Shown here in pieces: positions 22,438 to 30,908 of a DNA stretch of 33,805 nt. Origin of the DNA: Deltaproteobacteria bacterium. Its GTDB lineage: Bacteria; Myxococcota; SpSt-1050; JACRCP01. The notes below the pieces were generated by a model. It did no database searches. It saw only the letters and a program-made list of their open reading frames with translations, and had not been told where the DNA came from. Positions within the stretch are counted from its first letter, which is position 1; the number at the start of each line of letters is the position of its first letter. The translations under genes were made by a program, and so were the position numbers. The stretch lies in NCBI GenBank assembly GCA_016218965.1, contig JACRCP010000185.1, positions 1-33,805 of the forward strand, read 5' to 3'.

Positions 22438-24033
22438 ATGGGGCCAGCGGGGACCAGGTTCGAAACGGCGCGCCGCGCCGCCTTCGAGGTTGCGCTCTGC
22501 GCCGTCGCGGCGGCATGGTTCTGGCCGTTCGCCACCGCAAACCTCATGTTGGCGCAGGATGAAGGCGTCGAGGCGACCGCCGCGCTCCAGATCCTCGGAG
22601 GGAGGACGCTCTACGCCGGGATCATGCAGAGCGTCAAACTCCCGGTCTACCTGCTTGCCCTGCTCTTCAAGGCCTTCGGCGCGCGGCTCGTAGTTGCGCG
22701 GCTTTTCGAGCTCTGCGTGTGCGTTCTCCTGGCGCTCGCCGTCCACCGGTTCGTGGCGCGGCGGACGAACGCGTGGTTTGGACTGGGGGCGGCCGCCGCA
22801 TCGGCGGCGTGGTCCCTGCCTTTCTGGAACATCGTCGGTTGGGATTGGGAAGGGATCCTGCTCGTGGTCGTGTCGTCGGCGGTGTTCGCCCGCCACCTCG
22901 AGGCCGGAGCGAAATGGCGGCTGGCGATGGCCGGGGCGCTCTGCGGCGTCACGTTCTTTTTTCAACCGGATTCCGCCCTGCTCGCGGCCGCGGGGTTTGC
23001 CGCGATCCTGGTGCTTAAGCGGCTGGTTGAGCGGGCGGGGGGCGCAGGAACGTCCGGGGCGATCGCGCGGGAGGTCGGTGCGCTTGCCGCGGGGTTCGCG
23101 GGGGTCGTCGGATCGGTCGCGGCCGTCGCCGCCGCGGCGGGGTTTCTGGGCGAGATGACGCGGCAGATGGTGGCGGGCCCGCTCGGGAACTTCGGGTTCA
23201 TCGGCAGCCGGTACATACCTTTTCCGATTCCGCCGTACGCGAGGCCCGCCGAGTCGTGGTGGTACGGCGCCGATTTCGTGGTCTTTGGCGTCTACCTGCT
23301 CCCGTTTGCCGTCCTGCCGGTTTCTGCGGCGCTGACCCTGCGTTCTCTCGTAAGTCGGGACCCGCGGCGGTGGGACGATGCGCTCGTCGTGGTCGCCGGA
23401 ACGGTGATCTTCATGCAGGTGTTCCCGCGGAGTGATCTCCAACACTACGTCTTTGCGCTCACCGGTCTCTCGATCCTGCTCGCGTGGTCCCTGCACCGGC
23501 TGGGCGAGCGGTTTCTCCCGCGGCCGGAGGGAAGGGCATGGCGCGCGGCGCCTCTGGCCGCGCTTCTCCTGCCGCTCGTCGTGTTCGCCGCCGACGGTGT
23601 CGCCAAGGCCGTCCCCCAGATCAGGGGGCCGCTGGTCCGGTCATCGTTCCCGGCGCTGGCCGGAATCAGGATACCCGCCGACCGCGAGGACGAATTCAGG
23701 GGCATCGCGAAGTTTCTCCATTCGAAGGGACTCCGGCGCGGAGACGAGGTGCTCGTGCTGCCCGCCGACCCGATACTGTATTTCGTAATCGGCATCGCAA
23801 ACCCCGCCCGGCACAACTGCATCGATCCGGGCTTCCATGACGAGAACGACGAGCGCGAGGTGGTGGGGGTGATCGAGAACAAGCGCCTTCCCTGGGTGAT
23901 CTTCAAGGGCTGGGGCACGGACAAGGGCTTCGAGCGTTATGCGCCGATCGTCCACGCGTACCTGGCCGGGGGCTACCGGCCCGCCGGGGCGTTCGGGGCC
24001 TACACTGTTCTTGCCCGGGGGGGCGTGCCATGA
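22438..24033 (+). CDS. GT-C-type polytopic membrane glycosyltransferase-like protein
   Basis: The 531-residue protein has about ten hydrophobic segments and a soluble C-terminal domain (about residues 410-531). The first periplasmic loop has A-Q-D-E-G-V-E, an acidic motif at the position where ArnT/PMT-type (GT39/GT83) glycosyltransferases hold their catalytic aspartate. Such enzymes use polyprenyl-phosphate sugars. Family assignment rests on topology and this motif only. ATG 22438 has GAGGG five bases upstream and follows the radical SAM stop by eight bases. Its stop overlaps the next start as ATGA. Confidence 0.7.
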   Translation: MGPAGTRFETARRAAFEVALCAVAAAWFWPFATANLMLAQDEGVEATAALQILGGRTLYAGIMQSVKLPVYLLALLFKAFGARLVVARLFELCVCVLLALAVHRFVARRTNAWFGLGAAAASAAWSLPFWNIVGWDWEGILLVVVSSAVFARHLEAGAKWRLAMAGALCGVTFFFQPDSALLAAAGFAAILVLKRLVERAGGAGTSGAIAREVGALAAGFAGVVGSVAAVAAAAGFLGEMTRQMVAGPLGNFGFIGSRYIPFPIPPYARPAESWWYGADFVVFGVYLLPFAVLPVSAALTLRSLVSRDPRRWDDALVVVAGTVIFMQVFPRSDLQHYVFALTGLSILLAWSLHRLGERFLPRPEGRAWRAAPLAALLLPLVVFAADGVAKAVPQIRGPLVRSSFPALAGIRIPADREDEFRGIAKFLHSKGLRRGDEVLVLPADPILYFVIGIANPARHNCIDPGFHDENDEREVVGVIENKRLPWVIFKGWGTDKGFERYAPIVHAYLAGGYRPAGAFGAYTVLARGGVP

Positions 24034-26327
24034 TCGGAAAACCGGTTCCCGGCCGAGCCGCGGCCTTAGTCCTGCTGGTCCTGCTGGCGGCGCATCACGA
24101 TATCGTGTTCCCTCCGGCGTGGGCGTGGGGTGATGACGTGCTCGAATACGCCGTGCCGTTCAGCCGGTTCGTGCTGCGGAGCCTCTCCGGCGGGGACACG
24201 CCTCTCTGGAATCCCCACGAAGACTGCGGATCGAGCCTGTTTCACGAGCCGGCGTTCATGGGGCCGTTCTATCCGGCGTTCCCGCTCTTCCTGCTCCCCT
24301 CGGGCTGGGCGCTCAACCTCGGGTTCATGCTGCACGTGCTCGTCGGCGCGGCCGGGGCATTCGTTCTGGCGCGGCGGCTGGGCCAGGGTCCGCTCGCCGC
24401 GCTTGGGGCCGGGTTCCTTTTCGGCGCGTCGTCGTCCATGCGAATCAACATCTCCAGCGGCTACCTGCCGAACGCCGTTTCGATATCGTGGCTGCCGTGG
24501 ATGCTGGCCGCACTCGAGGCGGGCTGGGCGGGACGCGCCCGCCCCCGTGGGTGGGCGCTCGCCGCCGCGGCGTGCGGGCTTTCGTTTCTGGGCGGAAACG
24601 CGGCGGTGTCAGCCGCCTGTCTGATCGTCGCGGCCCTCTACGGGGCCGCCCGGATCGCCGTCCCCGGTGACGGCCGCAGCCGCCTGGCCGCGGCGCAGTA
24701 CTGGATCCCAGCCCTCTGCGTCTCCGCGGCCGCCGGGCTCACGGCCTCGGCCGTGCAGATTCTGCCCACCGCCGGGGCAATCGCGGGATCGGCCCCCGGC
24801 GCCGACCGCGCGCTGCGTGTCTTCGAGTACCTGGCCTACGAACCGTGGCGGATCTTCCAGACCGGCGTGATGGGGGCCAACCCGGGGTTCGGCGGCTCGC
24901 TGTTCGCGGGGATGACCGGAGTCGTGTTGGCGGTCCTGGGCGCGTCCCGAAGCGCCGGAAGCGCGGCCGCGCGCGTCCTGCTGTTCGCCGGCGGTGCGGT
25001 CTATCTTGTCTTCATCTCGCCGTGGTTCGGCGCGTACCAGGCCGCGGTGAAGGTGCTGTCCCCGCTTTTGTTCCTTGGCGGCACCTACGAGTTCGACGGT
25101 GCCATCCCCTTGTTCGTCGCCCTGCTCGCGGGCGCGGGCTTGCAGCACCTTCTTGACCGCGGCGGGCCGGATCGCCGTGACCTCGTCGCCGCTTCGGCGG
25201 CGATGGCCGCCGTTCTTTTGTTCGCGATCTTCTACGCCGTGTCCTACAAGGCCAATCCGCAGCCCCGTCCTGCGGCGGTCATCGTCCCGGTTGCGGTTGC
25301 CGTGCCCGTTCTGGGGGGCGCGCTGCTCGCGTGGCGTCGCCGGAAGTGGCCCGTACCTGCGGCCGCCGCGGTGCTCGTCGCCATTGCGGCCGTCGAGATG
25401 GCGGCGTATTGTTTTCTGACGCGGGACGTGGCGCCGTCCCGGTATTCCGACGAGGCCTTCTTCGATCGCACAGAGGTTATCACCGCTGCGGTCGCCGCGA
25501 CGCCATCATATCGCATCCTTCCATACGAGATCCGGCACGTTCCGGCGGCGTGGCATATCCAACGGAACGAGGGGATGGTCCAAGGCTACCACTCGGCGTT
25601 CGGAAACGCCAAAATCCCGACGCGGCGGTTCGCGGAGTTCACGCGCCTCAACTCGGGTGACGTCATCCTCGGCCGGCGGGCGTTCCAACGGATGCTGCAC
25701 GTCCGCAAGCCGCCGCCGGAAGTGAGACTCGAACCTCGGGATCTCAGGCTCCTCTCGATGATGGGCGTGCGTTACATTGCAACCGACGCGCCGCTCGCGG
25801 GCGCCGGGGCGTCTTTTTGGCCGGGACCCGCGGCGGGTGACACGCGGTTGTATGAGAACCCCCACGCGCTTCCGAGGGCGTACGCCGTCGGTAGAACGCG
25901 CGGGGTGCCCGATGACTCGGCCGCGCTCGCCGCGCTTTCGGCCCCGGATTTCGATCCGTGGTCCGAGGCGGTGCTGACGGGCGGCCCGTCGCTGGACGGC
26001 GGTGGAGGGTGCGACGGCGTCGCGGTCGCAGCGTACAGAAACGGGCTTGTCGTCATCGACGCGGTCGAGTGCCGCGGGCGCGCGGCGCTGGTGCTGGCAG
26101 ACCAGTTTGACCCCGATTGGCGCGCGACGGTCGACGGGGTCCCGGCCGCGGTGCTGCCCGCGAACCATCTCTTCCGCGGGGTGGTCGTCGGCCCCGGCGA
26201 TCATCGAATCGAGTTCCGGTACGCGCCGCGCCTTTTCCGGGCCGGTTTGTTCGTGAGCGCGGTCGCGTGGGTCCTGATCATGGCCGCAGCGGGCTGGCCG
26301 CGCGGCCGCGGCCGGAGGCGCGCGTGA
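24030..26327 (+). CDS. YfhO-like polytopic membrane protein, paralog 1
   Basis: The 765-residue protein carries about eleven to thirteen hydrophobic segments (up to about residue 460) followed by a soluble beta-rich domain. The first loop has G-D-D-V-L-E-Y, and W-N-P-H-E-D and M-G-P-F-Y-P follow. The C-terminal part has Y-E-N-P-H-A-L-P-R-A-Y, then D-Q-F-D-P-D-W-R-A and H-R-I-E-F-R-Y, and a last membrane helix. This is the pattern of the YfhO family, proposed GT-C glycosyltransferases that decorate surface polymers. Substrate unknown. The start overlaps the previous stop (ATGA). The next gene is a clear paralog. Confidence 0.8.
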   Translation: MIGKPVPGRAAALVLLVLLAAHHDIVFPPAWAWGDDVLEYAVPFSRFVLRSLSGGDTPLWNPHEDCGSSLFHEPAFMGPFYPAFPLFLLPSGWALNLGFMLHVLVGAAGAFVLARRLGQGPLAALGAGFLFGASSSMRINISSGYLPNAVSISWLPWMLAALEAGWAGRARPRGWALAAAACGLSFLGGNAAVSAACLIVAALYGAARIAVPGDGRSRLAAAQYWIPALCVSAAAGLTASAVQILPTAGAIAGSAPGADRALRVFEYLAYEPWRIFQTGVMGANPGFGGSLFAGMTGVVLAVLGASRSAGSAAARVLLFAGGAVYLVFISPWFGAYQAAVKVLSPLLFLGGTYEFDGAIPLFVALLAGAGLQHLLDRGGPDRRDLVAASAAMAAVLLFAIFYAVSYKANPQPRPAAVIVPVAVAVPVLGGALLAWRRRKWPVPAAAAVLVAIAAVEMAAYCFLTRDVAPSRYSDEAFFDRTEVITAAVAATPSYRILPYEIRHVPAAWHIQRNEGMVQGYHSAFGNAKIPTRRFAEFTRLNSGDVILGRRAFQRMLHVRKPPPEVRLEPRDLRLLSMMGVRYIATDAPLAGAGASFWPGPAAGDTRLYENPHALPRAYAVGRTRGVPDDSAALAALSAPDFDPWSEAVLTGGPSLDGGGGCDGVAVAAYRNGLVVIDAVECRGRAALVLADQFDPDWRATVDGVPAAVLPANHLFRGVVVGPGDHRIEFRYAPRLFRAGLFVSAVAWVLIMAAAGWPRGRGRRRA

Positions 26328-28636
26328 GCTTTATCCGGCGGCATACACCGGCGGTCGTCATCGTCGGGCTGGCGCTCGTCGCGTTCGTGCGGCTCCTGTA
26401 TCGGACCGACTACGCGGCGGGCGACGACGTCCTCGAGGTTGCAGGCCCGTTCTCGACGTTCTTCTGGCGGAGCATCGCCGAGGGGGATATTCCAATCTGG
26501 AATCCGTACCAGGAGACCGGCGTCTCCATCTTCAACTACTCGCCGTGGATGGGGCCGTTCTACCCGCTGGTGGTCCTGTATCTGCTCCTGCCGCTGCCGT
26601 GGGCGCTCAACGCGGGCTATCTCTTTCACATCCTCCTCGCCGCCGCCGGCTGCTACCGATTCGGGCGCCGCCTGGGGCTCGAAAGGCAGGGGGCGACCGC
26701 GGCGGCGGCCGTCCTTCTCCTCTCGTCCGAGTTCGTCTATCGCGTCAACCAGGGATACCTGCCCGACACCGTTTCGGTCGCCTATCTGCCGTGGCTGCTC
26801 TTCTGCATAGAGGGGGTCGTCGGCGCCCCGCGCCCGAGCCGGCGTGACGCGGCCCTCCTGGCGCTCTGCACGGGGCTTCTTCTGCTCGGCGGGCACACGA
26901 CGCACAACTGGATGGTCTTGTTCACCGCGGTCCTGTACTCGGCGGTTCGGATACTGGCCCCCCGGGACGCGGACGGACGCGGACGGCTGGCCGCCGCCGG
27001 GATGTTGTGCGCGGCCTTTGCCGCCGGCCTGCTCGTCGGCGCGGTGCAGGTGTTTCCGACGCTGCAGGCGATCGCGTGGAGCCCCGCGTCGGGCGGCCGC
27101 GAGCTGCGGCGTTGGCCCGAGTTCGTAAACGAGTGGTGGCGCCTGTTTCAGATCCCGTTTTTGGGTGCGGCGCCCAATCTGCGCGGCGCCGGTTTCGCCG
27201 GCGTCACGGCTTCGGCGCTCGCCATCGTCGGGGCTGCGGCGTGGCGGCGCGAGAGGGCGCGGCTGGCGCTGTTTGCGGCGGCCGCGGTGTCGTACGTATT
27301 CTTCATTTCGACCGGCGTCGGGCTCTACGGGGTTCTGGCGGAGGTCGTGCCGACGTTCGGCACGCTGTCGTACACGTATCTGTTCCTCTTTCCCGTCATC
27401 CTGGTCATGGCCGTGTGCGCCGGGCGCGGGCTCGATCTCTTCGCCTCGCGGGCGCCGACGGCAAGGGAACTTGGCGTTCTGGCGATGTCGGGCGCCGTGC
27501 TTGTTGCGTGGGCGGTCTGGTATCGTCTGGGCTACCGGTACCCGGACACCGGTCTGCCGGTAACGGGCGCATGGCTTTTTGTCCCGTTTTTCGTTGCCTG
27601 TGCGGCGCTTGTCGCGGCGCTTTTCGCGCGGCGCTCGGGCGCACTTGACGGCAGGCGCCTCCCACACGCGCTCCTTCTGTGTCTGGCCGTCGAAATGACC
27701 GCCTATGTGTGGCACGCGTCCGAGCCGCGTCGCGCGCCCTTTCGGGGCCGGGACTACTTCGCGGCGTCGCTGTTCACGGACGGAATGAAACGCCGCGCGG
27801 CGACCGGCGAGCGGTTCCGTTTCTGGGACCTCGAGGTTCACCGCGACGAGGCACGCCGTGCGGTCAAACACCACCAGTCCACCGTCGAACGGCTCGAAGA
27901 GGCCGGGATCACATCAAAACTGCCCCGCGCGCGGTATGCCGTATACTCGCGGCTCTTCGGCGAACGCCTCACGCTGGATCGGTACGTCCAGCCGGTGCTC
28001 ACCGCCGAAAGGGGGATGCCCGACGCAATCAACCTTGACGAGGAGGGCCGCGGGGCGGGGCGCCTGCTGAGCCTTCTCAACGTGCGTTTTGTCATCTCGA
28101 ATCTGGGGCTTTCGGGCGGGGATTATCTTCCCGTGCTGACCCGCGACGGCACGACGCTCTACGAGAACACCGGAGGTCCGGCGCGCGCCTACGTCGCCGC
28201 GCGGGTGTTTTCGGCGAAAAACGGAAACGAGGCCCTCGAGACCATCCTTCGGCCCGATTTCGACGCGCGCGGCGATGTCGTCGTGGAGGCGGGCGGGGAG
28301 ATCCCCGGCGGCGCGCGGGGTACGGCGGCGATAACGTCGTACAGGAATGCCGAGGTCCGGGTGCGCGTTTCCACGCCGGCAGCAGGGGTGCTTGTGCTCC
28401 TCGACCCGTTCGACCCGAACTGGCGCGCCGAGGTCTCGGGAAGGCCGGCCGCCTTGATGCGCGCCAACTACCTGTTCAGGGCCGTCCAGGTCCCGCCCGG
28501 GGATAGCGAGGTCGTCTTCCGGTACAGGCCCATTCCGTTCTTCGCGGGGTGCCTGGTGAGCCCGCTCGCGGCGGCGCTGCTTCTCTTTCTCGTGCTCTGC
28601 CGCAGGGCCCGCGCGCAACGATTCGTGGCGGGTTAG
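26324..28636 (+). CDS. YfhO-like polytopic membrane protein, paralog 2
   Basis: The 770-residue product matches the preceding protein along its length: G-D-D-V-L-E-V, W-N-P-Y-Q-E-T, M-G-P-F-Y-P, Y-E-N-T-G-G-P-A-R-A-Y, D-P-F-D-P-N-W-R-A and E-V-V-F-R-Y. It therefore arose by tandem duplication, with enough divergence that separate substrates or a heteromer are possible. GTG 26324 overlaps the previous stop as GTGA and has GGAGG six bases upstream; the longer in-frame reading lies inside the upstream gene. Its stop overlaps the stop of the opposing hydrolase gene by four bases. Confidence 0.8.
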   Translation: MSFIRRHTPAVVIVGLALVAFVRLLYRTDYAAGDDVLEVAGPFSTFFWRSIAEGDIPIWNPYQETGVSIFNYSPWMGPFYPLVVLYLLLPLPWALNAGYLFHILLAAAGCYRFGRRLGLERQGATAAAAVLLLSSEFVYRVNQGYLPDTVSVAYLPWLLFCIEGVVGAPRPSRRDAALLALCTGLLLLGGHTTHNWMVLFTAVLYSAVRILAPRDADGRGRLAAAGMLCAAFAAGLLVGAVQVFPTLQAIAWSPASGGRELRRWPEFVNEWWRLFQIPFLGAAPNLRGAGFAGVTASALAIVGAAAWRRERARLALFAAAAVSYVFFISTGVGLYGVLAEVVPTFGTLSYTYLFLFPVILVMAVCAGRGLDLFASRAPTARELGVLAMSGAVLVAWAVWYRLGYRYPDTGLPVTGAWLFVPFFVACAALVAALFARRSGALDGRRLPHALLLCLAVEMTAYVWHASEPRRAPFRGRDYFAASLFTDGMKRRAATGERFRFWDLEVHRDEARRAVKHHQSTVERLEEAGITSKLPRARYAVYSRLFGERLTLDRYVQPVLTAERGMPDAINLDEEGRGAGRLLSLLNVRFVISNLGLSGGDYLPVLTRDGTTLYENTGGPARAYVAARVFSAKNGNEALETILRPDFDARGDVVVEAGGEIPGGARGTAAITSYRNAEVRVRVSTPAAGVLVLLDPFDPNWRAEVSGRPAALMRANYLFRAVQVPPGDSEVVFRYRPIPFFAGCLVSPLAAALLLFLVLCRRARAQRFVAG

Positions 28637-29688
28637 ATGCCGAGGCCGCCCAGGAACTTGAACAACTCGCCGGCGATCATCTCGTGAGCCCGCTCGTTCG
28701 GATGATGGTCCATTTCGTTGACCCAGAGGTCCTCGGCCCGCAGCGGCTCGAACAACGGCAGAAGGTCGAGACACGAAAGGCCCTGCGCGCGGCAGTATTC
28801 CCGGATGAGGGCGTGGGCCTCGGGAAACGAGTAGTTCTGAAGGTCGTAGAAAAGCGGAAACACCATGATGATCATGGTCATTCCGCGGGCGCGGGCATCG
28901 GTGACAATCCGCTGCAGCATCTCGAACTTGCCGGCCGCGTGGGGCCCGCGAAAAGAGTCGAGGTACGCGCGCAGGGTCACACGGTGGAGCCTCAACCGGT
29001 CGATCCGAAAGCGCACGAAGTTGTAGAACGCCGAGTAAGAGCGGAGGGGGTCGTACCGGTTGCCCCCGTTGTTGAAGTCTATGAAGTCGTTCCCGTAGAT
29101 CCCGGTGAGCATCGGCCGGCCGAAGTCGTTGAGCACGAACCCGTAGACGACCGCGTCGAACGACTGCTGCGCGACCGTGCGCGAATAGATATCGACTACG
29201 TTCTCGATGTCGGCCCCCATGACGGCGTGGTTCGTGACGGCAATGGGCCGCCCCGCCGCCTCGAACATCCGGCCGAGCCTCGCAACGCAGGTGTCCTCGT
29301 ACCGGACCCCCATCCCGAGGGTGAAGGAATCCCCGATGAAAAGCAGGCGCTTCGCCGCCCCGGCCGCCGGCGCCGGGGCAGTGCCGCCGTCGTCGGGAAG
29401 ACGATACCCCTCGGGCGTGAGGCGGTAGTTGAGTCCGTACACCGGCAAATCGCCGATCTTGCCCACCACGTCGTGGTACCCGCGGGGATTGGTGAAGTAG
29501 ATCTTGGTGTCGTTGGCAAAGCGGTGGTACGCCGGCCCCCACAACCGGGCCGCGAGTTCGAACGCTCCCAGCGACAACACGATGGAAAGCGCGGCCGCAG
29601 CGGTTCTGAACAGGACCCGCTTTCGGAGTCCCCAGCCGGTCTCGGGATCGCGTGCCGCGGTGCGCATCTCTTGTGCGGATGCTATCAT
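28633..29688 (-). CDS. SGNH/GDSL-family hydrolase or acyltransferase, membrane anchored
   Basis: The 351-residue protein starts with one hydrophobic helix (about residues 30-50: T-A-A-A-A-L-S-I-V-L-S-L-G-A-F-E-L), so the enzyme should face the periplasm. L-F-I-G-D-S-F-T-L-G is block I with the nucleophile serine. G-F-V-L-N-D fits block III, and M-D-H-H-P-N holds the Asp-x-x-His of block V. Such enzymes remove or transfer acetyl groups on glycans. The convergent location against the YfhO-like genes suggests a role on the same polymer. Starts at 29688 (M-I-A-S-A-Q) and 29667 (M-R-T-A-A-R) are both possible; a longer reading lies in the promoter region. Confidence 0.8.
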   Translation of the reverse strand: MIASAQEMRTAARDPETGWGLRKRVLFRTAAAALSIVLSLGAFELAARLWGPAYHRFANDTKIYFTNPRGYHDVVGKIGDLPVYGLNYRLTPEGYRLPDDGGTAPAPAAGAAKRLLFIGDSFTLGMGVRYEDTCVARLGRMFEAAGRPIAVTNHAVMGADIENVVDIYSRTVAQQSFDAVVYGFVLNDFGRPMLTGIYGNDFIDFNNGGNRYDPLRSYSAFYNFVRFRIDRLRLHRVTLRAYLDSFRGPHAAGKFEMLQRIVTDARARGMTMIIMVFPLFYDLQNYSFPEAHALIREYCRAQGLSCLDLLPLFEPLRAEDLWVNEMDHHPNERAHEMIAGELFKFLGGLGI

Positions 29689-29727
29689 GACCCGGGGCGA
29701 AAGGCACTCCCCGACGATCCCGGACGA

Positions 29728-29756
29728 TTGAGTTCGTTTGCGCGATGCGGTAGAGG
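29728..29756 (+). promoter_or_regulatory. Candidate promoter of the lipoprotein gene
   Basis: TTGAGT (29728-29733) and TAGAGG (29751-29756) are spaced by 17 bases. The predicted start of RNA lies about one base before the ATG at 29765, as at argS. However AGAGG could instead be the ribosome-binding site, eight bases from the ATG, which would need an upstream promoter. Confidence 0.35.
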
Positions 29757-29764
29757 TGCTGGGT

Positions 29765-30655
29765 ATGAGGGCCCGGTTCAAACACGCCGGTGCGCTGGCC
29801 GCCGTCGTATTGGGACTTGCCGCATGCCAGGAGCAGATGCGCGAGTCGAGCTTCGTTCACAAGCTGCGAATCCTCGGGGTCCGCGCCGAGGACCCCGAGA
29901 TGACCGTCGCGTTCCCGTACGGGCCCGATTCCATCCCGGTGTTCAAACCGTCCGGGACGGCGCTTTCGGCGCTGGTCGCGGATCCGGAGGGCGGCGGCCG
30001 GCCGGTGACCCTCCAGTGGTCGGTCTGCCTGGTTCCGGACATCGGCGAAGACGCCGTGGATTTCAACTGCGACGGCGACAACGGCCTGCGACTGGCCGGC
30101 GGCGCTTTCAGTCCGCCGCTCCTTGCCCGGACACTCGCAGGCAGCGGCCTTCAGGCCGACTTCGAGCCGTCCGAGGGGTTCTCGACAAGCCTCCAGAGCG
30201 GGATACCGGTCTACCTTTGGCTGCGGGCTCATGCGGGGGAGGACACCACCGCGGGCCTCAAAAGGATCGTGCTCTCGATCCGCGAAGCCCGCAACAGGAA
30301 TCCCGTTCTCAAAGAATTGCGGGCGGACGGCGTGGACCTCATGCGGGCGGGTGACGTTTCGTTCATGGCCGGGCGGGTCTTCGAATTCGAGCCGGTGTGG
30401 GAGGAGGCGACGCTCGACCGCTACGTCGACGAGGTCAACAACATCGAGAAGACCGAGGAGCCGTTCTTTTCGTGGTTTGCGACCGACGGCGAATGGTCCG
30501 CCGTGTACACCAACAGGAGCGAGCCGCAGAACAGGTGGACCTCGCCCGACCTCGCCGGCGGGGCGCCCCGGACCGTCGACATGTGGTTCGTCATGCACGA
30601 CGCCCGCGGCGGGGTCGACTGGTTCGAGATGAAGGGTGCCGCGGTGGTGCCTTGA
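29765..30655 (+). CDS. Predicted lipoprotein of unknown function
   Basis: The 296-residue product has a signal peptide (M-R-A-R-F-K-H then A-G-A-L-A-A-V-V-L-G) and lipobox L-A-A-C. The mature protein includes K-L-R-I-L-G-V-R-A-E-D-P-E near its start, a pattern seen in other myxobacterial lipoproteins with Ig-like folds. Single cysteines occur in W-S-V-C-L-V-P and F-N-C-D-G-D, which could form a disulphide. I recognise no enzyme motif. It precedes a FadL-like barrel and a Cys-rich lipoprotein in the same orientation, which suggests a surface module. A mobile element is inserted exactly after its stop codon. Confidence 0.75.
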   Translation: MRARFKHAGALAAVVLGLAACQEQMRESSFVHKLRILGVRAEDPEMTVAFPYGPDSIPVFKPSGTALSALVADPEGGGRPVTLQWSVCLVPDIGEDAVDFNCDGDNGLRLAGGAFSPPLLARTLAGSGLQADFEPSEGFSTSLQSGIPVYLWLRAHAGEDTTAGLKRIVLSIREARNRNPVLKELRADGVDLMRAGDVSFMAGRVFEFEPVWEEATLDRYVDEVNNIEKTEEPFFSWFATDGEWSAVYTNRSEPQNRWTSPDLAGGAPRTVDMWFVMHDARGGVDWFEMKGAAVVP

Positions 30656-30662
30656 AAACGCG

Positions 30663-30799
30663 TAAGGATTCAGTCTCGGATGGGGGCCGGCTTCCCCTGC
30701 GCGTCAGTTTCCGATGCGTCATCAGCTAACTTCGCCCGGCGGTTGCCGTAAACATGCCGCTCCGGGAAACCCGCCCCCCACCCGGGACTGAATGATCAC
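30663..30799 (+). repeat. MITE-like repeat, copy C (137 bp, complete, perfect 9-bp target duplication)
   Basis: The copy runs from TAAGGATTCAG to TGAATGATCAC and is flanked by GAAAACGCG at 30654-30662 and again at 30800-30808. The left terminal repeat (30668-30696) and right terminal repeat (30764-30793) are inverted copies of about 30 bases. An internal stem CCCGGCGG / CCG-CT-CCGGG occupies its middle. The left duplication includes the last two bases of the TGA of the lipoprotein gene, which stays intact. Confidence 0.85.
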
Positions 30800-30908
30800 G
30801 AAAACGCGCAAAAAAGCGTGGCAATCGGCGGGGGGCCCTGTTATCATGCGGGTCGCATCTTGCGTGAAGCAGTTGAGCGGCCCCACTCTTCACCCGCGGA
30901 GCCAGAAA

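Noticed and set aside
27914..30598. An 894-codon minus-strand open frame
   Set aside because: It runs across parts of three real genes on either strand, is Arg/Gly/Pro-rich and has no recognisable motif; the GDSL hydrolase in another frame explains the region.
30792..30908. Longer N-terminus for the FadL-like protein
   Set aside because: The extension starts within the mobile repeat, lacks a ribosome-binding site, and would put 39 residues before a normal signal peptide.
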